Part shown: piece after piece, positions 8,692 to 16,972 of the stretch
Position numbering within the stretch: position 1 is the stretch's first letter
Layout of the letters: each line of letters starts with the position of its first letter
Assembly (NCBI RefSeq): GCF_900090325.1
Contig: NZ_FMHW01000002.1
Span: 6,325,001 to 6,389,000, forward strand
Direction of reading: 5' to 3'
DNA: 64,000 nucleotides
Origin: Micromonospora pallida
GTDB lineage: Bacteria > Actinomycetota > Actinomycetes > Mycobacteriales > Micromonosporaceae
Notes under the pieces: generated by a model
What the model was told of the DNA's origin: nothing
Seen by the model: the letters and a program-made list of their open reading frames with translations, nothing else
The model's database searches: none
Program-made: the position numbers and the translations under genes

Positions 8692-8771
8692 GGGTTGCTG
8701 CGGTGGTGCGGTGGTGCGGTGGTTGCGGCGGGGCGGTGGTTGCTGGGGTTGGGGTGGTTGCTGGGGTTGCA
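8692..8771. repeat. G-rich degenerate direct repeats next to the first palindrome
   Basis: A strand-biased run made of variants of GGTGGTTGCTGGGGTTG and GCGGTGGTGCGGTGG directly abuts the palindrome at 8772. The units resemble the palindrome's outer arm (GTGGTTGCAGGGG), suggesting slippage or partial duplication of that arm. There are many closely spaced G-tracts. Confidence 0.75.
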
Positions 8772-8829
8772 GTGGTTGCAGGGGACCCCTGCTACCGGAT
8801 TTTGCGTAGGAAGGGTCCCCTGCAACCAC
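8772..8829. repeat. palindromic intergenic element, copy A (also a likely terminator)
   Basis: A perfect 17-bp inverted repeat has arm GTGGTTGCAGGGGACCC at 8772-8788 and its complement at 8813-8829. The 24-nt loop contains CTACCGGATTTTG. It is the same element as at 34676-34735 and 43121-43182. It lies between the convergent tadA and deoD genes, so the RNA hairpin could end transcription from both sides. Confidence 0.85.
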
Positions 8830-8842
8830 CCCAGCCCGGTCG

Positions 8843-9550
8843 TCAGGCGATGATCGTGTCGAGGGCGATCTCGACCATCTGGGAGAAGGTCTGCTCCCGG
8901 TCGGCGGAGGAGGTCTTCTCGCCGGTCTTGATGTGGTCGCTGACCGTCAGCACGGTGAGGGCACGGGCCCGGAACCGCGCGGCGATGGTGTAGAGCGCCG
9001 CCGACTCCATCTCCACCGCGAGCACCCCGTAGTCGGCGAGGACGTCGTAGAGGTCCGGTCGGTCGGTGTAGAAGGCATCCGCCGCCAGCACCGGTCCCAC
9101 CCGCATCGGTACGCCACGCCGCTCGGCCACCTCGACCGAGGTCCGCAGCAGCCCGAAGTCGGCGACCGGGGCGTAGTCGATCAGTCCGTCGAAGCGCACC
9201 CGGTTCATGTTCGAGTCGGTGGACGCCCCGTTCGCGGCGAGCACGTCCCGCAGCTTCAGGTCCGGGCTGAGCGCGCCACACGAGCCGACCCGGATCAGCG
9301 ACCGGACGCCGTACTCGTTGATCAGCTCGTGGGCGTAGATCGAGGCGGACGGCATGCCCATGCCGGAGCCCTGGACGGACACCTCGACGCCGTTCCAGCG
9401 GCCGGTGAAGCCCAGCATCCCGCGCACCGTCGAGTAGCACGTGGCGTCCTCGAGGTAGGTCTCCGCGATCCACTTGGCCCGCAGCGGGTCGCCCGGCATC
9501 AGGACCCGTTCGGCGATCTCTCCCGGCTTCGCGCCGATGTGCACACTCAT
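8843..9550 (-). CDS. deoD: DeoD-type purine nucleoside phosphorylase
   Basis: 235 residues, the normal length for trimeric/hexameric DeoD enzymes. They cleave purine (deoxy)ribonucleosides with phosphate in nucleoside salvage. Family signatures visible are the N-terminal [20 protein letters not shown], the phosphate-site VRGMLGFTG, the [16 protein letters not shown] box, and the purine/ribose site [12 protein letters not shown] followed by VSDHIKTGE. It is cytoplasmic. It stands alone, converges on tadA across the palindromic element, and is separated from the divergent tRNA-Ser by about 75 bp. Confidence 0.95.
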   Translation of the reverse strand: MSVHIGAKPGEIAERVLMPGDPLRAKWIAETYLEDATCYSTVRGMLGFTGRWNGVEVSVQGSGMGMPSASIYAHELINEYGVRSLIRVGSCGALSPDLKLRDVLAANGASTDSNMNRVRFDGLIDYAPVADFGLLRTSVEVAERRGVPMRVGPVLAADAFYTDRPDLYDVLADYGVLAVEMESAALYTIAARFRARALTVLTVSDHIKTGEKTSSADREQTFSQMVEIALDTIIA

Positions 9551-9625
9551 GACAGGGATCCTGCCAGGCCGCCCGGGGGCATACCGGTTCGGCGTCCGGG
9601 CCGGTGGTCCTGTAACCTACTGCGC

Positions 9626-9712
9626 GGTGGCGTGTCCGAGTGGCCTAAGGAGCACGCCTCGAAAGCGTGTGAGGGTTTACGCCCTCCGCGGGTTCAAATC
9701 CCGCCGCCACCG
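9626..9712 (+). tRNA. tRNA-Ser(CGA)
   Basis: An 87-nt class II tRNA. Acceptor stem GGTGGCG (9626-9632) pairs with CGCCACC (9705-9711), with discriminator G. The anticodon loop CTCGAAA (9658-9664) reads UCG codons. The variable arm is long (GAGGGTTTACGCCCTC) and the T-loop is GGTTCAAATCC. No CCA is encoded. It is immediately followed by a strong terminator. Confidence 0.97.
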
Positions 9713-9729
9713 CTCGTGAACAGCGATAA

Positions 9730-9761
9730 CGCCCGGTCGGTCCGTTAGGACCGACCGGGCG
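9730..9761 (+). terminator. terminator of tRNA-Ser(CGA)
   Basis: A perfect 14-bp stem CGCCCGGTCGGTCC (9730-9743) with its complement (9748-9761) and loop GTTA, followed by TTCCGCTTG. It ends the tRNA transcript and may also serve the convergent gene at 9795. Confidence 0.9.
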
Positions 9762-9794
9762 TTCCGCTTGTGCCCTCAGTTCGGAAGGCGTTCG

Positions 9795-10628
9795 TCAGGG
9801 CAGCAGGCGCCGCAGGGTCGGTGCGATCGCGGCGGCGACCAGTCGGTCGTCCGGCTGATGGACCGCCCAGTTGAGCGCACCCAGCGCCACGGCCGGTTCA
9901 CCGGTCGCCGCTGCCGCGACGATGTCTGCCTCGGGCAGTGTGGCCAGTAGTCGACGCACCAGGATGCCCTCACCCCACAGCGCTTCGGTGGGATATGGCA
10001 GTCGGCCAAGCCAGCCCAACAGCGCATCCGCGCGGGCGATCGGGTCAGGTTCGGCAACGGTCAGGCGCTGCACGAGGACGTGCACTCGTTCTTCTGGGAG
10101 GTTGGCGGCGCTGTTGCCGTCGATGCTGACCAACGTGCTGCGGAGGGTGTCGGGCACCTGCCGGTCAGCCAGGACAGCCGGGGCACCAGCGGGACGGAAC
10201 TGCGGCGTGTCGGACCTCTCGTAGTACCCGAGGGCCATGACGAGATCGGTGAACAGGCTCAGGAGCCGACCGGAGACGCCGCACTCGGCGAGGAACAGCG
10301 TCAGAGCGGTCGGCTCGGCCACCTTCAGGTCGTCGGCGAACCTGGACCGCTCCCACGAGATGCGGCCATGTCCGTGGATGGTCGCACTGCCGAGAATCCG
10401 GTCGTCGGCGTCGTACAGAGCCAGCGTCAGGTCACCGAGGCACCGACAGATGTCGCCGGCGAACTGGCCGTTGGTGGTGAGTTCCTGTGCCCTGTTCACC
10501 TGGGCCTGGTCGGTCAGTTGCACCAGCACTTGACGGTCGTCCAGGGGCCCGTCGTCCAGACCCTCGTCGAGAATCCGCACCGTCTGGGTTCGCGTCCAGA
10601 CATCCGACAACCGCTCAGGGAGCAGCAC
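9795..10628 (-). CDS. hypothetical protein
   Basis: 277 residues starting at GTG 10628 (MLLPERLSDVWTRTQTVRIL). No signal peptide or membrane segment is seen. The middle contains GDLTLALYDADDRILGSATIHGHG, beta-rich in character. The C-terminal half is helical, with repeated Ala/Leu heptad-like stretches such as IARADALLGWLGRLP. Two-domain proteins of this size appear among actinobacterial immunity-like or orphan proteins, but nothing here identifies a function. It converges on tRNA-Ser and is divergent from the secreted propeller gene. Confidence 0.72.
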   Translation of the reverse strand: MLLPERLSDVWTRTQTVRILDEGLDDGPLDDRQVLVQLTDQAQVNRAQELTTNGQFAGDICRCLGDLTLALYDADDRILGSATIHGHGRISWERSRFADDLKVAEPTALTLFLAECGVSGRLLSLFTDLVMALGYYERSDTPQFRPAGAPAVLADRQVPDTLRSTLVSIDGNSAANLPEERVHVLVQRLTVAEPDPIARADALLGWLGRLPYPTEALWGEGILVRRLLATLPEADIVAAAATGEPAVALGALNWAVHQPDDRLVAAAIAPTLRRLLP

Positions 10629-10825
10629 CGCGTCATCGTAGGTCAGCGGCCCAGGCTGCTCTGGGGATCGACCTGACCGATCGGGCGGCCGGGTGCTCCC
10701 ACGTTCGGTTCGTGATGCGTCGATGTGGCCGGCGGCGCTGAATCAGAGTTTCCTCGATGGCATGCCGGTCTCTAGGCTTGCCCGGCGCGCGTGGCGCGAT
10801 CTTCACACGGGGGTGGGAGGTGGAC

Positions 10826-12469
10826 GTGCGGAGCAAGCTGATCGCACGGCTCATGGTCGCGGTGCTCGGGGCGGCGTCCGCCGTCGTCGCACCGTTCGGG
10901 TCCGGTGTGGCGCACGCCCGGACCGCGGTCGAGCTGGGCATGGCGTCGTACCGGGACATGGTGGTCGACGCGGCGCACGCCCGGCTTTTCTTCAGTCCAG
11001 GGCGTAACAGCACGGCCGTGCGGGTCACGGATCTGTCCGGCGGCTCGCAGACCACGATCCCGGGCCTGGCAGGGGCCACCGGCATGGCGCTGAGCCCGGA
11101 CGGCTCCACCCTCTACGTGGCCCTCGTCGAGGCGCATGCCATCGCTGCGATCGACACCACGACGCTGACCGAGACCCGTCGCTACAGCACCGGCTCCTCC
11201 ACCTGCCCCACGTGGTTGACGCACGTCGGCGGGAAGCTCTACTTCGGGTACGGCTGCCGGACCGGTGAGGGGAGGCTGGGCTCCCTCGACCTGCGAGGGG
11301 AGACGCCCGTCCTGGCCACGAAGCTGCCGGTCGACGGCATGCTGGTAGGGCCTCCGATGCTGGCGGGTAGCCCGGGTAACCCGGATCTCCTTCTGGCGAC
11401 CGACGAAGACGCCGCCAGGTATTCGTTGCCAGGTAAGCCGACGCTGTACGACGTCTCGTCCGGGACGCCGTCGATTGTGGCGACCGTGCCCTCGGAGACC
11501 TGCACCAGCCTGAACGATGCCGTGGTGACTCCCGACGCGACCAGGGTGATCCTGGCCTGCAGCCGTCTGTACGGCGAATCGGGGTGGGCGACCGAGCACG
11601 CGGCCCTCTCGACCACCGACCTGTCGCCAGCGGGTCGGTTCCCGTCCGCCGTCTCGCCAACCGCCGTGACCACGTCCCGGGACGGTTCCTTCGTTATCCT
11701 CGGTTCGACCTCGACGATCTTCGTCGAGCGGCCGGACGGGAGCCTGGTCCGCCGGTACCACCTTCCGCCGGACAGCGCTCTTATCTGGCACGGGCTCGCC
11801 ACGGGCGGCGACGGGACGCTCTACGCCATCACCCGCAACCCGGACGCGGTGAATGAACCGATCCTGCAAGTCTTCACGGACTTCGTGAAGGAGAACAGCT
11901 CGGTCGCGCTCTCCGCGCCCTCGACGAGTACGCGCGGGGGGAAGCTCACGGTGACCGGCAGGCTGACGTTCACCGGCGCGGCGCTGTCGACGCCCCAGAC
12001 GGTGCGGGTGGTGAAGCGGGACCTTGCCGGCACCCACACCCTGCCCAGCGTCACCACCACGTCGACCGGGATGTTCTCCTTCTCCGACACGCCTTTGATC
12101 GGCGGGGCCAACACCTACGAGGTCAGCTTCGCCGGCGACGCCGGCCACGCGGGATCGAGTGGGTTCGGCACGGTGCAGGTCTCCCGCGCCGTCACGGCCC
12201 TCAATCTGACCGTCAGCAAGACGACCACCAGCACCGGCCGGACCGCAACGGTGACCGCCCAGCTCGGCACCACCTACAACAGCCGTACGGTCTGCCTGTA
12301 CGCGCAGCCCTCCGGTGCCACCCAGACGCCGCTCGCGTGCGGGCCGGTGAACTCGTCCGGCAGGCTCGTCGTCAGTTACCCGATCTCGCGAATGACGACC
12401 TTCAGCGCGCGGTTTGCCGGAGATTACCGGTACGCGCCCGCGTCCGTTTCGCGGCTGGTCTACCCCTGA
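10826..12469 (+). CDS. secreted beta-propeller protein with C-terminal Ig-like domains
   Basis: About 547 residues. A signal peptide (MRSKLIARLMVAVLGAASAV, ending near GVAHA) is followed to about residue 355 by YVTN/propeller-like repeats, for example GATGMALSPDGSTLYVALV and SRDGSFVILGSTSTIFV. Two Ig-like beta-sandwich segments then run to the C-terminus (LTVTGRLTFTGAALSTPQTV and ATVTAQLGTTYNSRTVCLY). It is predicted to be extracellular and to bind a surface or ligand. No catalytic motif is seen. GTG 10826 has GGGAGG 5 nt upstream. The frame is open further up but lacks coding character there. Confidence 0.82.
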   Translation: MRSKLIARLMVAVLGAASAVVAPFGSGVAHARTAVELGMASYRDMVVDAAHARLFFSPGRNSTAVRVTDLSGGSQTTIPGLAGATGMALSPDGSTLYVALVEAHAIAAIDTTTLTETRRYSTGSSTCPTWLTHVGGKLYFGYGCRTGEGRLGSLDLRGETPVLATKLPVDGMLVGPPMLAGSPGNPDLLLATDEDAARYSLPGKPTLYDVSSGTPSIVATVPSETCTSLNDAVVTPDATRVILACSRLYGESGWATEHAALSTTDLSPAGRFPSAVSPTAVTTSRDGSFVILGSTSTIFVERPDGSLVRRYHLPPDSALIWHGLATGGDGTLYAITRNPDAVNEPILQVFTDFVKENSSVALSAPSTSTRGGKLTVTGRLTFTGAALSTPQTVRVVKRDLAGTHTLPSVTTTSTGMFSFSDTPLIGGANTYEVSFAGDAGHAGSSGFGTVQVSRAVTALNLTVSKTTTSTGRTATVTAQLGTTYNSRTVCLYAQPSGATQTPLACGPVNSSGRLVVSYPISRMTTFSARFAGDYRYAPASVSRLVYP

Positions 12470-12537
12470 CCAGGGGGTCGAGTCGGGCCTGATCGATGGG
12501 TCTGGATTAGCGTACGGCCGGGTGGGATCGTAGTGGC

Positions 12538-13776
12538 ATGCTCACTCCCCGTCAGGAGACCGTCACTCCCCTCCGGCACCCGTTCCATGTCGACGACGAC
12601 GGCGTCAACCGGCCGCCCGGCCCGGACAAGCACCCGTACTACGGGCACTTCGCGGCCACCGGTTCCGGGGTGGTGCCGGTGGTCCGCCAGGTCAACGGCG
12701 AGTCCGTCTCCGCCCTGCTGATCTGCCGGTACGCGGACGTCAAGGCGGTGCTACGCCGGCAGGACGTCTTCTCCCGGGCCGCCGCGACGACGGCCGACGC
12801 GATCGACGTGACCGGGACGATGCTCGGGATGGACGGGGCCGAGCACGCCCGGGTCCGGGGGACGGTCAAGGATCTCTTCACCCGGCCGGCGGTGGCCCGC
12901 CTGCGCGGCCGGGTCGAGGCCGAGGCGGCCGCGCAGCTCGCCGCGCTCCTCGCCCGGGGCAACCGGGCCGACCTGCTCCGGGACTTCGCGATCCCGTTCA
13001 CCCTGCACGTCATCTGCGACCTGCTCGGCCTCCCTCATCAGGACTGGGCGAGGTTCCGTAGGTGGGGCGACCTGTTCCTGGCCGACAGCGAGCTGACCCG
13101 GGACGAGGCCGCCCGCTCGACCCAGGAGATGGGCGCGTACCTGTGGGAACAGCTCGAAAATCGGCGGGGTTGCCCGGCCGGTGACATGCTGACGCGGATC
13201 GCCGGGACCACCGCCGACCAGCCGGTGGACGTCCAGATCAAGCTGCCGATCTCGCTGGTGGTGGGGGGCTGGGAGACCGCCGCCAACTCGATCGCCACCT
13301 TCGTCCACGTCCTCCGCACCCGCCCCTATCGGGGGTACGGGTCCGGATGGGAGTACCTCGTCGACCATCCGGAGAAGTTGGACTCTGCGATCAACGAGTT
13401 GGAGCGGCTGCACTCCATCTCGAACGCCGACGACCTGCCACGCCGGGTCCTGGCCGACGTGAAACTGCCGAGCGGCGTACGGCTCACCGCCGGGGACGTG
13501 GTGATCCCCTCGCACGACGCCGCCAACCGGGACCCCCGGGTGTTCCCCGACCCGGAGCGGATGGACTTCGACCGTGACCCCAACCCGCACCTCTCCTTCG
13601 GGTACGGCCCGCACTACTGCGTCGGGGCGCATCTGGGCGCGCTGGAGGTGCGGACGGCGATCGGACTGCTTCTACGTGAGCTGCCCGGGCTCCGGCTCGC
13701 CGTGCCCGCCGACGAGGTGCGGTGGAAGGCGGGACACGCGGTCCTCGGTCCGCAGGAGTTGCCGGTCGAGTGGTGA
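12538..13776 (+). CDS. cytochrome P450
   Basis: 412 residues, the standard bacterial class I size. The heme ligand motif FGYGPHYCVGAHLG places Cys at about 361. The K-helix ExxR is NELERLHS. The I-helix segment is VVGGWETAANS, where the usual A/G-G-x-E-T is recognisable. The protein is soluble and would need a ferredoxin and reductase supplied in trans, since none is adjacent. The substrate is unknown. It is a single gene with short gaps on both sides. Segment RTRPYRGYGSGWEYLVDHP is slightly longer than usual between helices I and K. Confidence 0.93.
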   Translation: MLTPRQETVTPLRHPFHVDDDGVNRPPGPDKHPYYGHFAATGSGVVPVVRQVNGESVSALLICRYADVKAVLRRQDVFSRAAATTADAIDVTGTMLGMDGAEHARVRGTVKDLFTRPAVARLRGRVEAEAAAQLAALLARGNRADLLRDFAIPFTLHVICDLLGLPHQDWARFRRWGDLFLADSELTRDEAARSTQEMGAYLWEQLENRRGCPAGDMLTRIAGTTADQPVDVQIKLPISLVVGGWETAANSIATFVHVLRTRPYRGYGSGWEYLVDHPEKLDSAINELERLHSISNADDLPRRVLADVKLPSGVRLTAGDVVIPSHDAANRDPRVFPDPERMDFDRDPNPHLSFGYGPHYCVGAHLGALEVRTAIGLLLRELPGLRLAVPADEVRWKAGHAVLGPQELPVEW

Positions 13777-13802
13777 CGTGACGCGGCGGGGTCACCGTCG
13801 GG

Positions 13803-14339
13803 TCAGCAGGGGCCGTACCCCTCGGCGAAGAGACGCTGCGCGTACTCGGCGTAGCCGGCGATCGTCTTGCGGACCGTCCGTCCGTCGTGGAGGAAGAGGT
13901 ACGCGCGGTCGCCCCGCTGGGCGAGCAGCCCGTCGAGGCGGTACGTCCCCTTCGGAGCGCCGAGCCGGGCCAGCGACGGGAAGTGGGCGGGCAGGTCGTC
14001 GACCGGCGTGCCGACGGTGACTCCCTCCGGAGTCCGAACAGGAGCACTGACCCAGAGCAGCACGAGCCGGTCGTCGTAGAAGATCGGGCTGGCCGTCTCG
14101 TGCCCGACCAGCGTGGGGCCGCAGGACTCGGCGGCCTCCTGGAGGATGCCCCGTTCGGCCAGTTCCCGCTGGCTGTCGCCGAACTCGGCACCGGCGAGTC
14201 CGTTGAGGTCGATCACCTCGTCGACGGTCGGCCCGATCGGGTCTGCCGGCACGATTGGCGAATGTGGACGCACGCCGCTGCCGGCCACCGAGGCAGCCGT
14301 CAACAACGTCGCAATGAACAAGAATTGCCGCAGATTCAT
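13803..14339 (-). CDS. hypothetical secreted protein
   Basis: 178 residues with a signal peptide (MNLRQFLFIATLLTAASVAG). The mature part is alpha/beta in character: LAERGILQEAAESCGPTLVG, then YDDRLVLLWVSAPV, then GTYRLDGLLAQRGDRAYLFLHDGRTVRKT. Two Cys residues (ESCG and the C-terminal GPC) could form a disulfide. No family is recognised. Its ATG overlaps the stop of the upstream gene (TGATG), indicating a two-gene operon with 14339-14950. It converges on the P450 gene. Confidence 0.72.
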   Translation of the reverse strand: MNLRQFLFIATLLTAASVAGSGVRPHSPIVPADPIGPTVDEVIDLNGLAGAEFGDSQRELAERGILQEAAESCGPTLVGHETASPIFYDDRLVLLWVSAPVRTPEGVTVGTPVDDLPAHFPSLARLGAPKGTYRLDGLLAQRGDRAYLFLHDGRTVRKTIAGYAEYAQRLFAEGYGPC

Positions 14340-14950
14340 CAAATCCCCCACTCCCCAACGGCGTCGGGCCAGCGAGGTTGCTGGTTTACGGCGTTTTGCC
14401 GGTATTCCCACTCTTCGGCGAGGTCGTCCCAGTAGTCGGCGGAGAGGCGGCGTCGCCCGTGGGCCAGCCAGCCCTCGGTGCTGCCCTCCAGGTGGAGTCC
14501 CAGCTCGGCGAAGGGATCGATCCAGCCGCCGGGCTCCACGCCGATCCGGACCAGCGCGGTGTTGATCGGCCACTCGGCGCGGGGCCGGTCGAGTGCGGCA
14601 TCGAAGCACGGCCCCCAGGCCACCGTCCCGGCCAACCACACCACCGCCGCCTGGTGCCCGCTCCCGCCGGAGAAATCCGCCTCCAGGTACGCCATCGGGC
14701 CCTGCCGTGACCAGCCGGCGAACACCCCGGCCAGCGCGGTCGAGAGCACCAGACGGAACGGCTGCTGCTGGTTCAGTTCCTCGACGGTGAAGTCGGGCAG
14801 CGCACCGGTCAGTTCCTCCACCAGTTGCGGGGTGACCGGCAGCAGGGCGAAGTCCTGCCGGAGCGCGGCGAGTACGGCGTGGTCCAGATCGGCGGTCTGC
14901 TCCATGAGCAGGTCGACGTCGGCGACGACCGCGCTGAGCTGGTAGCTCAT
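14339..14950 (-). CDS. hypothetical protein, first gene of a two-gene operon
   Basis: 203 residues, without a signal peptide or transmembrane helix. It is acidic and rich in Trp and aromatic residues near the end (WDDLAEEWEYRQNAVNQQPR). The N-terminus (VVADVDLLMEQTADLDHAVL) and centre (GSGHQAAVVWLAGTVAWGP) resemble small actinobacterial proteins of unknown role that pair with exported partners, though that comparison is weak. It is translationally coupled to the secreted protein downstream. Confidence 0.68.
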   Translation of the reverse strand: MSYQLSAVVADVDLLMEQTADLDHAVLAALRQDFALLPVTPQLVEELTGALPDFTVEELNQQQPFRLVLSTALAGVFAGWSRQGPMAYLEADFSGGSGHQAAVVWLAGTVAWGPCFDAALDRPRAEWPINTALVRIGVEPGGWIDPFAELGLHLEGSTEGWLAHGRRRLSADYWDDLAEEWEYRQNAVNQQPRWPDAVGEWGI

Positions 14951-15125
14951 GCGGCACGGCGGATGGCCAGCCCGGAGGCGTCGATGATCACGTCGTCAGT
15001 AAACCGTATTCCGGCGTACCCGATGACCCAGAGTGACGCCGGACGGGCGCTTCTGCCCTGCGGCGCTGTCGGTGGCGCGGCTCCGCCGGACCGGGCCGCA
15101 ACGCAGCTCGGACCGGGCAGCCCGG

Positions 15126-16094
15126 TCAGCCGGCGAGCGCCTGGTCGTCGGCGCTGAAGTCGGCCGAGGCATCGGTCGGCGGATGGTCCAGGTGCCAGCG
15201 CACCGAACGGGCGACCGCTGTGGTCGGGTCCGTCGGCTGCCAGCCCAGCGCCCGGAGGGCCTTGCCGTTGTCGACCAGTACGTGCTGGGCCAGCCGCCGG
15301 GTCAGCCACAGGTCCTCCGGCACCCGCTCGTCCGGCACCCGGACCAGTTCGGCGTCGTGCCCGGCCGCGTTCAGGATCAGCCGCAGCCAGCCCCGCACCG
15401 GGTACGTCACCGACTCGCCCAGGTTGAACACCTCCCCGCTGGCGGCGGCCGGCTGGTCGAGGGCGGCGAGCACCGCGCTGGCCGCGTCGTCGACGTGCAG
15501 ACGGGTGAGGAGCGCGTCGCCCGCGCCGACCGGAATCCGGGTCCGCCCTGCCCGGACCCGCCGCAGCACGAACTCCTCCCGGCGCTGCTGGTCGTGCCGG
15601 CCGTAGACCATGCCGAGGCGGAGCACGCTGCCACCCCGGGCCAGGTACGCCGGCTCGACATCGAGCTTGTCGTAGTCGTCCAGCCCCACACCCCGCCCTT
15701 GGTACGGGCGACGCCCCTGACGTAGCGGCGCGTTCTCGGTGAGCGGTACCGGCAGCGGGGTGTCATCGTCGGCGAGGAGCAGTTCCCACGCCCGGTAGAC
15801 GTCGACGCTGGAGAGCAGCACCAGCGGCACGTCGGGCAGGTGCGGCAGGACGGCGTCGGCGTCCGCGCGGGTCAACGCGTACGAGTCGACGACGGCGTCC
15901 GGGCCGAACCCGCGTACCCGGTCGGCGACCTCGGCGAAGTCGCGTCGGTCGACGTGCAGGTGCGCACAGCGGGGGAGGTCGTCGGGCTCGGTCCGACCGC
16001 GGTGGACCACCACGACCTCGTCGCCCCGTTCGACCAGCCGCTCGACCACCCGCCGCCCGATGAACTCCGTACCACCCAACACCACGACCCGCAT
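15126..16094 (-). CDS. NAD-dependent epimerase/dehydratase family protein (SDR)
   Basis: 322 residues with an N-terminal Rossmann motif VVVLGGTEFIGRRVVERL (extended SDR GxxGxxG form). Acidic DRRDF lies after the second strand. LLSSVDVYRA fits the catalytic Ser region. A canonical YxxxK is not obvious: the nearest candidate is LDDYDKLDVE, where Tyr and Lys are adjacent-shifted. It may therefore be an atypical SDR such as the ribonucleoprotein-like CSP41 group. The C-terminus (HVDDAASAVLAAL, GEVFNLGES) is typical of nucleotide-sugar epimerase relatives. ATG 16094 is used. It sits downstream of the tetR gene, 34 bp away, so cotranscription is possible. Confidence 0.85.
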   Translation of the reverse strand: MRVVVLGGTEFIGRRVVERLVERGDEVVVVHRGRTEPDDLPRCAHLHVDRRDFAEVADRVRGFGPDAVVDSYALTRADADAVLPHLPDVPLVLLSSVDVYRAWELLLADDDTPLPVPLTENAPLRQGRRPYQGRGVGLDDYDKLDVEPAYLARGGSVLRLGMVYGRHDQQRREEFVLRRVRAGRTRIPVGAGDALLTRLHVDDAASAVLAALDQPAAASGEVFNLGESVTYPVRGWLRLILNAAGHDAELVRVPDERVPEDLWLTRRLAQHVLVDNGKALRALGWQPTDPTTAVARSVRWHLDHPPTDASADFSADDQALAG

Positions 16095-16128
16095 CACCGG
16101 TTTCCTCCAGATCGACCCGACAAGCGGC

Positions 16129-16872
16129 TCATCTCTTCCCGCGGGCGATGAGTGCCTGGATGCCGTCGAGGAGCAGATCGAGCCCGAAGGTGAAGTCGGC
16201 GTCGTCGACCCACTCCTCGGAGACGCCGAACGCGTTCGCGCGTACGGCGGCGGTCAGCTCCGGGTAACCGTCCGGGTCGAGAACCTGGCCGAGGACGTCG
16301 CGGTACTCGGCCAGCCCCACCGTCGAGTCGGTGGCGTCGGTCGTGCGGTTCAGGGCGTGGGCCAGGGCTGCCTGCCCGATGGCGTAGCCCGAGAGGGTGG
16401 CCGCGATGCTGAGCCGCTCGCCGTAGCCGAGTCCGGTGTCGGCAAGTGCGGCGATTGCGCGGTCGGCCCACCGCAGCGACCGAGGCCCGGCGGGCGGAGT
16501 GTGCTGGCCGAGTGCCAGCAACCAGGGCCGGCTGAGGAGGAAGTCCCGGTTGGCCCGGGTCCAGTCGGCCAGGTAGGTACGCCAGCCCTGATCGTGGAGC
16601 GCTGGTGGTTCGGGCAAGGCGGCGTCCGCCATCACGGTCAGCAGTTGGTCCTTGCTGCCGACGTAGCGGTACAGGGACATTGTCGCCATCCCGACTTCGG
16701 CGGCGACGCTGCTCATCTTCACCCCCTCCAGACCGTCGCGGTCGGCGATCCGAATCGCGGCGTCGACGATTGTTCCCAGGTCAAGGCTGGGTCGGGGGCC
16801 GTATCTCGGGCTGGCCTCGCGGCCCCACATTCGGGCCACCACGGGGGGAAGTCTGTGTTCCGTCACGTTCAA
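16129..16872 (-). CDS. TetR family transcriptional regulator
   Basis: 247 residues. The HTH domain is at about residues 30-75 (IVDAAIRIADRDGLEGVKMS, then SSVAAEVGMATMSLYRYVGSK, the TetR recognition helix). The C-terminal ligand domain is of the longer TetR_C type (ALADTGLGYGERLSIAATLSG). It is divergent from the DUF418 gene at 16973, and a 9-bp-arm inverted repeat lies between them. It probably represses that gene and itself in response to a small molecule. Confidence 0.92.
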   Translation of the reverse strand: MNVTEHRLPPVVARMWGREASPRYGPRPSLDLGTIVDAAIRIADRDGLEGVKMSSVAAEVGMATMSLYRYVGSKDQLLTVMADAALPEPPALHDQGWRTYLADWTRANRDFLLSRPWLLALGQHTPPAGPRSLRWADRAIAALADTGLGYGERLSIAATLSGYAIGQAALAHALNRTTDATDSTVGLAEYRDVLGQVLDPDGYPELTAAVRANAFGVSEEWVDDADFTFGLDLLLDGIQALIARGKR

Positions 16873-16922
16873 CTCCTCGCTTCCACCCCCAGGGGCCTTG
16901 TGCTCACCCTAAGTCTTGACGA

Positions 16923-16955
16923 CTCTGTATCACGTACACTGTGCGGGATACAGAG
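16923..16955. promoter_or_regulatory. candidate TetR operator between divergent genes
   Basis: A perfect inverted repeat: CTCTGTATC at 16923-16931 and GATACAGAG at 16947-16955, with a 15-bp spacer. It begins 2 bp after a -35-like TTGACG (16916-16921) and ends 17 bp before the DUF418 GTG. The arms are spaced for a TetR dimer pair or a long operator. The exact -10 box is unclear. Confidence 0.72.
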
Positions 16956-16972
16956 ACCACCGGAGGTGGATT

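Noticed and set aside
8692..8829. Possible CRISPR-like repeats
   Set aside because: The units vary in length, have no uniform spacers, and no cas genes are present. It is a slippage run plus a palindrome.
12538..13776. The P450 as part of a biosynthetic gene cluster
   Set aside because: No polyketide synthase, NRPS, terpene or RiPP genes, and no ferredoxin, are nearby, so a cluster cannot be supported.
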